A stretch of 64,000 bases of DNA, taken from contig MU004236.1 of NCBI GenBank assembly GCA_010405405.1, positions 570,576 to 634,575 on the forward strand, in the 5' to 3' direction. Numbering within the stretch: position 1 is the first letter of the stretch; each line of letters opens with the position of its first letter. The DNA comes from Microthyrium microscopicum. Its lineage: Eukaryota > Ascomycota > Dothideomycetes > Microthyriales > Microthyriaceae. Made by a program: the position numbers and the translations under genes. Positions 55,942-64,000 of this stretch are shown piece after piece. The notes beneath the pieces are model-generated. The model searched no databases, was not told where the DNA came from, and was given only the letters and a program-made list of their open reading frames with translations.

Positions 55942-57927
55942 ATGGCTTTACCAAACCGCGAATACACAAATTGGCCCAACTCGCTCGAATGTAAACTTCC
56001 ATACGTTCCGCCTCCCAAGGGCGCCAACCCGGCTGTTCGTGGTACCATTTTAGCTGCTGGAGCTCCTCTGGTCGAAACGTTTGGCTTTGTAGCCAAGTAC
56101 CTCTATAATAATGCCGGCTTTAATACTCTTCGCGGCCACAAGGCTCTCAAGGATACGGAGAACCGATGGGATCCAACTGTTACACCATTACCTACAGCTG
56201 AAGAGAAGGACGTGTCAAGCTTGAATTATACTTCTCCCGATACGCTTTCCAAAAGTCTCCTCAATACTACGAATGGCGCGCCATTATATTGGAGTATTCG
56301 CGATTATCATCAGGCCTACAAGTCTGGCGAGATTACTCCAACTCAAGTCGTCAATGCCCTACTTCCTATCATCCGACGAGACGTAGCAAACAGGTCTGAG
56401 CACAGCACCGCGTTTCTCACTACAAAAGTCGACATCGTCCTCGCTGCGGCAGAAGCATCCACCAAACGATGGGCAGAGGGAAAGCCTCTAGGTCTTTTAG
56501 ACGGAGTCCCAGTAGCTGTCAAGGATGAAGTCGAGCTTGCCAACTACCCCCAGACTTTCGGCAGCAAGAAAGTCTTCGTCGCAAACAGCAGCGAAACTAC
56601 CTGGGCTATCCGCAAATGGGAAGAGCTCGGTGCTGTCGTCGTTGGCAAGACAAACATGCACGAAGTCGGCATGGACACCACCAACAACAACTGCGTCACC
56701 GGCACACCCCTCAACCCCTACAACGACCGCTACTACACTGGCGGTTCTTCTGGAGGTAGCGGCTATGCTGTGAGCACCGGTCTCGTGCCGTTCGCTCTAG
56801 GCAGTGATGGAGGCGGAAGCATTCGCATTCCCAGCAACTACTGCGGCGTCTTTGGCCTCAAGCCCTCGCAATCCCGCGTCTCCATTCGACCCTCCGTCAA
56901 CGTCGCCAATTCAGTCGTCGTCGCTGGCCCTATGGCCCCCGACGTGGAATCCCTCGAAGTAGCCTATCGCGTCATGGCCACGCCAGACCCAGAATACTCT
57001 GCCTCCGCACGATTCGCAGCGCCACGCCCACTCTCCGCACCACGCAAAAAGGTCCTAGGAATCCCAACAAAATGGTTCAACCAAGCAGATGAGCCCGTCC
57101 GTGCCGCATGTCAAGCCGCAGTCGACTGGTTCGTCAAAGAAAGCGGCTACACCGCCGTTGACATTGACATCCCACTCCTCAACGAAGGCCAGACCGCCCA
57201 CGCGCTCACCATCCTCCTTGAAGCACGCAACGGCATGCCAGCGCCCATGACCTACTTACAACCCGCAAACCGTATCCTAATGGCATTGGCAAAGGTTGCC
57301 CCAGCCAAAGATCTCTTCGCGGCCCAAAAAGTACGCCAAGTCATCATGCAGCATCTCGCTTACCTCTATGACACCCACGGCCACGACATGATTATCGTGC
57401 ACCCCACAACACCCAACGCTGGATGGTCCCATACGCCCGCTGATCTAAAGAAGGGCATATCAGATGGCGATATGACGCTGAAGAGCATGATGTATGTGTG
57501 GATGGCGAACTTCTGCGGCAACCCGTGCATGCAGATGCCAGTGGGCTTTGTGCCGCCGACAGTGGGTCATGGTGAGATTCCAGTTGGTATCTCGGGGATG
57601 GGTGTTTGGGGTGGAGAAGAGGGACTGATTGAGTGGGCGTACGAGGGCGAGAAGTATTTGCATGAGGTAAGGGCAGGTGGACGGTTGAAGAGCCCGAAGT
57701 GGGTGGATGTTATTGCTTTGGCTAAGGGTGGGCAGGAGAAGGGAAAGGAGTCTGTTGATTCGGTTTCTGGAGCGAAAGAGTCCACAGAGCCCAGTGTTGT
57801 TGCCGAGCCGGCAAAGGTTACTAACGGCGCGAAGACGGAGACTTTTGTGCCTGCGGAGACTGCTGAGACTACAGCAACGAAGACTCCTGACGTCGCGGCA
57901 CCAATTGCAGATGCAAAGGCTGCTTAG
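55942..57927 (+). CDS. Amidase signature family hydrolase
   Basis: Intronless, 661 aa. The amidase signature core lies at about residues 130-600: the catalytic Lys in PVAVKDEVE (about 194), the Gly/Ser-rich block YTGGSSGGSG with the cis-Ser (about 269), and the nucleophile Ser in SDGGGSIRIP (about 293), with the usual 24-residue Ser-Ser spacing. The last 60 residues are an Ala/Thr/Glu-rich tail unlike the core. It hydrolyses carboxamides such as indoleacetamide or fatty acid amides; the substrate is not predictable here. No signal peptide is seen. The coding strand is C-rich until about 57450 and G-rich after it. Confidence 0.92.
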   Translation: MALPNREYTNWPNSLECKLPYVPPPKGANPAVRGTILAAGAPLVETFGFVAKYLYNNAGFNTLRGHKALKDTENRWDPTVTPLPTAEEKDVSSLNYTSPDTLSKSLLNTTNGAPLYWSIRDYHQAYKSGEITPTQVVNALLPIIRRDVANRSEHSTAFLTTKVDIVLAAAEASTKRWAEGKPLGLLDGVPVAVKDEVELANYPQTFGSKKVFVANSSETTWAIRKWEELGAVVVGKTNMHEVGMDTTNNNCVTGTPLNPYNDRYYTGGSSGGSGYAVSTGLVPFALGSDGGGSIRIPSNYCGVFGLKPSQSRVSIRPSVNVANSVVVAGPMAPDVESLEVAYRVMATPDPEYSASARFAAPRPLSAPRKKVLGIPTKWFNQADEPVRAACQAAVDWFVKESGYTAVDIDIPLLNEGQTAHALTILLEARNGMPAPMTYLQPANRILMALAKVAPAKDLFAAQKVRQVIMQHLAYLYDTHGHDMIIVHPTTPNAGWSHTPADLKKGISDGDMTLKSMMYVWMANFCGNPCMQMPVGFVPPTVGHGEIPVGISGMGVWGGEEGLIEWAYEGEKYLHEVRAGGRLKSPKWVDVIALAKGGQEKGKESVDSVSGAKESTEPSVVAEPAKVTNGAKTETFVPAETAETTATKTPDVAAPIADAKAA

Positions 57928-58184
57928 GTTCGTATTGTACAGTATATTGTTCACATTTCGTTGTTTATATCTGCTTCTTATACCCTGAGCACCAAGTTAC
58001 GGTTCGATTTTGATAAAGTTTATTTAGTACACAATGCTTCCAAACGCAAGTCCTTTCTGCCATTACGATTGCCTAAAAGAAATGCTACTACATTATGCGT
58101 TTACAGGAACGATGCCAAAAGCTAAAGCTACTACAAAGTGTATCATACAAGGCCCCAGATCCAAGAAAACAAGTGTCTCCCCAT

Positions 58185-60113
58185 CTAATACGTTCCCAAA
58201 ATCTCCGGCAACTCATCCCCATCCCTCCTTAAATTAACCGCCGTCGCACTAGGAAACGGATTCGTCTTCGCATAATCATTAACAATCACCCTCTGACAAT
58301 GAAACATGCCAAACACAATCTGATGATACGGAATCCCATGTTCCTCCAACTGCTTCAGCGTCGCCTCTCTAAACGCCTCCGTCCGCGACGTCGTCAAAAT
58401 AATCTGCGTCCGTCCCTTCTCATACAAGCCTCGTAAGTGCTCTACGCTGCGGTTCAGCGGCGGCTTTTGGCCCCATATTTGCCCGAAATAGCCGCCGGCG
58501 TTCTTGACGAGTGTGCCGTCTATGTCGACGAAGAGGGAACGGAAGGTCCGGCAGTACGCTTCCCAGGCGCCGACGGTGCCCCAGTCTTCGTAGGCGTGGA
58601 CGGGGATGGAGAGGAAGTTTAGAGGTTTGGCGTCGGTGGTGGTGGTTATACCGAGCCAGGAGGTTATCATTTTTAGCCATACTACATCAGAGACGGCAAG
58701 TTCGACTTTTGTGGCGTATGAGATTCGTTGGAAATTTCGCGCTTTCGCTACGTGGTCGAGAAAATCTCGTGCCTCTCCAAATGAATATCCACCTACACAA
58801 AAGTTTGGGCCAAGGATGACTTTTTCGACAATGTTGTGGATTACGCCTTGGCGATCTACGTCGGCGTAGGATTTGCCGCCGGGGATGTTGAGGTTTTGCA
58901 TGTCCTTGTCGATTTCGAGGGTGGCGATTGCGTCGACGCCGGGGATGGCGCAGGCGAATTGGTTGTCGCAGTCTTTGAGGAAGATTGGACCGCTTACTTT
59001 GGCGTGCTTGAGGATACATTCGACGGTTTGTACTTGGTCGATTGTTTCAGTGTCGATTACGACGATTGTTAGGTCGAGGTTTGCGATTTCGGGGGACCCG
59101 TCTTCAAAGGCGCGGATTAGCGCTGAGACGTCGGAGGAGCAGTATTTTTCGACGTGTTCTTTTAGGACGCCGAGGACGATGCGGTGGACTTGGGTGAGGT
59201 TTAGTTTGGCGATGGCGTCGACGACCATTAGCAGGCCGTTGGGCATGGTTAGCAGCCATTTGGGCTTGTGGCCGGGGAAGCGCGAGCTGCGGCCGGCGGA
59301 GGGGATTACGAGGGTGGATGTTGGGGATGAGGTGGACTCGCGCTCGATGCGTGCTGGGCGGGTTACGACGATGGCGCCGGGGATGGGCTTGATGGCTGGG
59401 TGGTTGTCGCGGACGCCGAGATACATTTGCCGGCCAGAGTCTGATCGCTTGTGGCGGTTGACGAGGAGGCCGGTGTCTTCGAGTCTGGTTTCGTTTTTGA
59501 CGGATACTTCGTCTTCTTCGTTGATTGATATATCTTCGAGGGCGGCGAGAGCATCGGCTCCATGTTGGATTGAATCGCCGGCGAGACCATTAGTCTTTGT
59601 AAGGAGGCGCTTTTGGATTGCGAGGAGAGCAGTGAGGGTTGTGAGTTTGGATCGAACTTTGGTAGCTTTTGCTTTGGGGTCGTTGGTTACGGCGTTTGCC
59701 CGATCGAGACTGAGAGCAGAAAGACCGCCTAGGAAGAGGGAGACTGCTCTTGTGCTTGGTGTTTGATCGCTTTCGGGCCATGCGATATGTCGCCGTCCCA
59801 TATCTACAGGAACGTTCTCTGGAAGCCATACTGATTCCTTGATGCTCTTTTGGCCGCTTGAAGCACCGGCAGACGTGGCATTGAGTTTGACAGCCAAGAA
59901 GTTTGCAGTTTCCTCAATTGCCCATTCTAGCTCGTATCTTGAGCAGACTCGAAAGAAGTCTGCAAATGTGAAGCTGTATGATGGCTGTGTCTGTCCGTTC
60001 GTCACTGGACCACCAGACTTGACACCATTTCCATTCAGAAACCCATTTGCGATTTCCATTTTGATAGAAGCACTTCGTTGGCGAGCATCGGTGTCAATGG
60101 TATGACCGGCCAT
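58185..60113 (-). CDS. Nucleotidyltransferase-HAD phosphatase fusion
   Basis: Intronless, 642 aa from the ATG at 60113 (the open frame upstream begins only with TTG). The N-terminal third (about 1-255) is a helical, polar region (FADFFRVCSRYELEWAIEET). A sugar- or alcohol-phosphate nucleotidyltransferase domain follows at about 258-515, with the loop PSAGRSSRFPGHKPKWLL (G-x-S-x-R...K), the metal Asp pair in GPIFLKDCDN, VGGYSF and VHAYEDWGT. A HAD phosphatase domain begins at about 527 with VDIDGTLVK and continues to TTSRTE. The nucleotidyltransferase part is homologous to that of the divergent gene at 61346. In bacteria, similar NTP-transferase and HAD combinations occur in capsule and surface-glycan loci. 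Substrate unknown. Confidence 0.8.
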   Translation of the reverse strand: MAGHTIDTDARQRSASIKMEIANGFLNGNGVKSGGPVTNGQTQPSYSFTFADFFRVCSRYELEWAIEETANFLAVKLNATSAGASSGQKSIKESVWLPENVPVDMGRRHIAWPESDQTPSTRAVSLFLGGLSALSLDRANAVTNDPKAKATKVRSKLTTLTALLAIQKRLLTKTNGLAGDSIQHGADALAALEDISINEEDEVSVKNETRLEDTGLLVNRHKRSDSGRQMYLGVRDNHPAIKPIPGAIVVTRPARIERESTSSPTSTLVIPSAGRSSRFPGHKPKWLLTMPNGLLMVVDAIAKLNLTQVHRIVLGVLKEHVEKYCSSDVSALIRAFEDGSPEIANLDLTIVVIDTETIDQVQTVECILKHAKVSGPIFLKDCDNQFACAIPGVDAIATLEIDKDMQNLNIPGGKSYADVDRQGVIHNIVEKVILGPNFCVGGYSFGEARDFLDHVAKARNFQRISYATKVELAVSDVVWLKMITSWLGITTTTDAKPLNFLSIPVHAYEDWGTVGAWEAYCRTFRSLFVDIDGTLVKNAGGYFGQIWGQKPPLNRSVEHLRGLYEKGRTQIILTTSRTEAFREATLKQLEEHGIPYHQIVFGMFHCQRVIVNDYAKTNPFPSATAVNLRRDGDELPEILGTY

Positions 60114-61345
60114 TATGGAAGAGGATATACGATGATAGGGATTTGGGATATGTCGTGTGGATGGAATCAGGATCGCTGTCAAGAACAAAGCGGAGTTAGG
60201 CTGATTATTGAAAGTTCGAATGAGTACAAAAAATTTAGAGTATGTGGTCAGGTAATTAGACCGACTGTATTACAGCCTTGTGAGTATCTAAACAAGCAAG
60301 GCGGCCCCTATTCTTCGCTAGTAACCCCTGAAAAGAGGAGTTGGAAAAGTCTAGAATCCTTCCACACTAAATTCTAAAGCGAGCTACGACTTGGCTGTGA
60401 ATTAAAATTGGCTTACGACTTCTCCACTGAAATGTCAAATGCGTCGTCGTCACCAATATAGAAATAAAAAACCTTAAAAAAGAACGAGAATACGGGTGTA
60501 CAAGTACAATGAAACATGAAGCTTTCCCAGAGACCAGGAATGGTATTGGTGACCATATTTGGTGTATCATACCACGCAGTGAAACCCTCTCCCTTCGACG
60601 TTGTGTAATTCCGCATGACTGTCCCTCACATCAGGCTATCGGCAAGGGAACAATGAAGTGACAAGAGCCTGTTTTTGCAAATTTTATGTCGCTCACAATG
60701 ATCACAGTGATCAATCACGGAGTCGCCGGAGTGAATGAACATCGAAATCAGTCCACACAACGGCAGCACAAACAGAAAACTATTCTCACACGGTGCTTTT
60801 CCTACCGCTCAAATACTGGCAGGATGTTCTGTCTTGATCTGCTGGAATAATAAGGGGAACGCTTTGTTAAGAACTCAAGTTGGACACGCTGTAGCTTTTG
60901 GATGGACGCCACGTTTAAGGCTGAGAAGCATTCCACTCCCACGCAAGTTCATTCGCCGAAACTACTTCCTTGTATCAATATTGGGATCGCACCAAACTGA
61001 ATCCGGCAGCGAGGGAGATCGGGTAGCAGGGGATTAAACCAGGAATGGAAGCATGGCGTGCATGGCTTGCACAATTAGACATGATTTGTTGTCGGGCTGT
61101 TATTTTTTTTGATACCGTATCTATCCACCGCTACTCTTAATTTGGTTCCGTTTCTCGTTGCGCGCTAGATTTATGGCTTTGATCTTTGACTTGGAAGGAA
61201 GATGGCCAGACCGCTTTGACTTTTAAAGCTTTCTATACCCGTAGAATCAAAATTTCCTCGAGATTTTGCAATACCTATCCCAACAAACGATTTACGACTT
61301 TCTATCTGGACCTTGGCAATTTCTCCGGCTTCAAAGATATCCAAC
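60114..61345. promoter_or_regulatory. Divergent intergenic region of the fusion-enzyme pair
   Basis: 1.23 kb between the two divergent start codons, presumably carrying both promoters. I see no gene; short frames on both strands have no recognisable product. A T-run lies at 61100-61112. Confidence 0.45.
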
Positions 61346-63692
61346 ATGGCTCCTGGCGCAATTGCAATCACTACTTCACTTCCTCCAGCTACGTCTAATG
61401 GTCTAGCCAAGAAAGGAAGGATAAGGCATGGTAGTGTTGGTCAAAGAGAAGCAGAAGCACATGTTCCTACTCTCAAGAATCAGGGAAAATCTGATTGTGC
61501 TGTTCGAATTATCGGCATAACAGAGGTCAAGGCTGGAATTCCAACAGAGAAGTTATCAAACTCGAAAAACGGTGAATGTAAGCTGTCAATTTCATTGTCG
61601 CAATTGAAGTCTACCTAACAATTCCTGCAGTTTGGAAAGATCCAGAGATCAATTTGATATTATCAAATGCTGGATCAACTGTCCAAGTGTCCCCAACTTC
61701 CTCAAGTTTTGCGATCAAGCGGTCAAGAGCTTTGCAGGCCAAGAAAGAATCGCGGCGCCCAGCACTTACCATGCGAACAAGTTCTTCGCAAAATGTAAAG
61801 AAATTTCACTACGGTGGTCCTCACGTAGTCGCAAATGACGCTACTGTTCGTCGCTTAACCTCTGGCATGTGGGCTGTTCGAAAGGAAGCCTTTGTCGGCG
61901 CCAAGCAAGATGGTGGACGACTTCTCAAGCAGATTGAAAAGCAAATACTCTTCTCTTCGCGATGCCGGACTGGTAATTTGCAGTATGTCAGTGCTCCGGA
62001 AATCTACGGCATCAACCTTCCAGGAAAGGATGTAGCAGCTGGAAGCATTGGAATCGACATGGAATACATTCCGTTCAGCGATGCAAAATTCATCATGCTC
62101 GAGAAGGATCGTGCAACCAACGAGTGGGTAGCTGAGACTGCCATTGAACTTGTGGACTATAACTTTTCAATGAGCAAAACGGCACCTTTGGGAGAACTAC
62201 TTCCAGAATTCGAGAAGAAAGCTCTCAGTATCAAATCCGCCATGTTAAAATCTAAAATGGTTGCCGACAACGAGGCCCTTTTGGTCACACATCAAATAGA
62301 CCGAGTTTTGGAGCATTATCGTCAAATGCCCTCCGCCGAAGTTCCTGTGGGATTCTGTCATGGAGATTTAACATTGGCCAATATGCTGATCGATCCTGAG
62401 AATCGAGAGTTGTGCGTCTTTGATTTCCTCGACTCCTTTGTGGTAAGTCCGTTGGTGCAACAAATAGTCGCAAACTAATCATTTTAGGAATCGCCGTTAC
62501 AAGATATTGCAAAGCTTCTTCAAGATGTTCGTCATCAGTGGTTTCTGACACAAACAACCGTGCCTGAAGATCGTAGACCTCGCATGGTTTCACTGCTCTC
62601 CATGTACTACGAAAAGGTCAAAGCCGCATATTGCGACTACGCTCTCTGGGATCTTGTTCCACTTTTTGAGTTTTTCTGTCTTGCACGCATATTGCCTTAT
62701 TTCACCGAACTGAAAGAAAAGCATTGTATCCTGAACGGACTGGAGCGCATTTACAACGATCTCTTCGGCGACCTGGATTCGAAACGCGCCAACGAGCTAC
62801 TTGAACCCCGTCATGTAGACTTGGAGCGGCCATACTCTCCTCATGATCGTAAAGTCACTGTAATTGTGCCAGCGCTAGGGCCTGCCATGGAAACACAATA
62901 CGCATCTGGATCAGTCAAGCTTCTGACGCTTAATGTAGGTCTGCTGTCCATGAAAAGTTGTACATCTCTAACTTCATACAGAGCAACGGGCGCCCAATCA
63001 TTGTCAACAGCATAGCAAGCCTTGATACCACTAATGTATCACGAATCGTGGTTGTGGTATTGAACTCACTGGTAGAGACCAAATGTGGCTCAACAACCGG
63101 TTTTGAGAATCTCTTTGATGGCCTTGAAGCATGCAAAAGAAGTAAGATGGAGTTCATCTATTCTTCAACACAGTCATCCGATGCTTGCGAGTCCGTAACA
63201 TTGGCCATCCATGAGGCCAAGATCACCGGTCCAATCTTTATCAAAGATGCAGACAACGACTTCAAGACTGAGGTCATGGATGGCAACTACGTCAACTTTA
63301 CAAGTGTAGTACGCGAAGATCACCCAGCAAACCCATGGCAACAATCACTACGACCAGACCTCGTGGATGCTATGAAGAAGAGTTACGTTTCATTTGTGTA
63401 TGATAACGTCATCTCCAATGTTGCATACGGATCATTCATCTCCTCCAACTTTTGTTGTGGTGGCTGGAGTTTTCTCAGTGCCGGGCTCTTCTTGGACGCT
63501 GTCAACTCTTTGCGCGATCTGCTTGCTACGTCAGGCTTGGAGCATGGCAGTAAACGAGGTGAGTTGCGCGTTGTTGACGTTCTTTGGCAATTGGTATCTG
63601 AAGGCCATCTGTTCTTTGGAATCAAGGCCGAGGACTATCAGGATTGGGGATCGAATGCAGCGTGGCTTGCTTCCATCAATACTCGGCTTTAA
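61346..63692 (+). CDS. Small-molecule kinase (APH/choline-kinase-like) fused to nucleotidyltransferase-like domain
   Basis: Model: exons 61346-61577, 61631-62442, 62488-62934 and 62982-63692, 733 aa. The middle part is a protein-kinase-fold small-molecule kinase: MWAVRKEAFVG region, the catalytic loop GFCHGDLTLANM (about 318-329) and the metal motif CVFDFLDSF (about 338). The C-terminal part (about 480-733) is homologous to the nucleotidyltransferase domain of the divergent gene: GPIFIKDADNDF, SSNFCCGGWSF, ELRVVDVLWQL and EDYQDWGSNAAW. The glycine-rich nucleotide loop expected at its start reads VIVPALGPAMETQ and lacks the R...K pattern, so the domain may be inactive or structural. Together with the neighbour it suggests a phosphorylation-activation pathway. 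Confidence 0.78.
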
Positions 63693-64000
63693 GCGAGACA
63701 TTGGCATTATTGGTGCGATCTAGATTTGACATTCAGCATTTTTATAGCTTCGCTCTTTCTCCTTCTGGCTACCTGTGGCGTCTATTGGGACCACAAACAC
63801 GTATGCATTGGATTTAGCTAGGTATTGTAGAATAATATGAACCTTACAGGCCAGCTAATACCATTTGGTGATGACCCATGTATGACAGTATTCCATCGAC
63901 AAAGCAAGTTCTATGCATAGCAATTCCTTGTACTTGCAAATGAAACGATGTAGCAGTATCCAGAAGCCGTTTTGGGCAATTCTTATCTTATATGGATTGC
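63693..64000. other. 3' flank at window end
   Basis: AT-rich sequence after the kinase fusion gene, with no gene seen before the window ends. Confidence 0.5.

Noticed and set aside
58873-59766. 297-codon plus-strand frame
   Set aside because: Antisense shadow of the NTase-HAD coding sequence, whose motifs are clear on the minus strand.
1-64000. CRISPR array, rRNA operon, retroelement or DNA transposon
   Set aside because: No regular spaced repeats, no rRNA sequence and no transposase, integrase or reverse-transcriptase-like frame was seen by eye.

Overview
The window is nuclear DNA of a filamentous ascomycete (Pezizomycotina). Genes are dense on both strands, most introns are 46-65 bp with GTAAG/GTATG-type donors, and a TACTAAC branch site is visible in the first intron of SSN6. 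The gene set is fungal: SSN6/CYC8, a secreted CAP protein, a GH5 cellulase, a histidine acid phosphatase, a PEX14/PEX33-type peroxin and an LSH-type SNF2 ATPase. Overall style is compatible with Leotiomycetes, but that is an impression, not a demonstration. I rebuilt spliced models by hand for 30 protein genes; their exon lengths sum to whole codons and the junctions keep family-conserved residues where a family is known.

Layout. 1-9.3 kb is housekeeping: SSN6 corepressor, COX11, a HIT zinc-finger protein and an EMP70/TM9 protein. 9.3-14.9 kb holds a HAD hydrolase and a class III aminotransferase whose 3' ends face each other, then a small unknown gene. 15-22 kb has the LSH/DDM1-like remodeler, a secreted CAP protein and RNA polymerase I subunit RPA43. 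22.6-32.2 kb has a secreted protein made of two related cysteine modules, ribosomal protein S3, the peroxin, the GH5 enzyme, a basic low-complexity protein and a protein with a Zn2Cys6-spaced motif. 32.2-35.6 kb is gene-poor. 35.6-48 kb looks like an accessory block: a phosphatase/phytase, three tandem paralogs with a CHORD-like Cys/His domain, two paralogous membrane-anchored HExxH proteins and a RING protein. 48-58 kb returns to housekeeping (KHE-related mitochondrial protein, a multi-span membrane protein, DUS3, BAP31/YET, an amidase). 58-63.7 kb holds a divergent pair: a nucleotidyltransferase-HAD phosphatase fusion and a kinase-nucleotidyltransferase fusion.

Most notable. (1) The divergent pair at 58-64 kb: the two proteins share a homologous nucleotidyltransferase-like domain, one fused to a HAD phosphatase and retaining the glycine/lysine loop, the other fused to an APH/choline-kinase-like domain and apparently lacking that loop. 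This suggests a two-protein pathway for making an activated phosphorylated metabolite. (2) The three CHORD-like paralogs, whose promoters share an aligned element about 245 bp upstream of the ATG and carry seven ACGCGT (MCB-type) sites. (3) The paired HExxH proteins, whose upstream regions are also duplicated. (4) An intragenic strand-composition flip (C-rich 5' part, G-rich 3' part on the coding strand) in seven genes, mostly at convergent junctions.

No rRNA, CRISPR array or clear transposon was found; tRNAs could not be excluded by eye.
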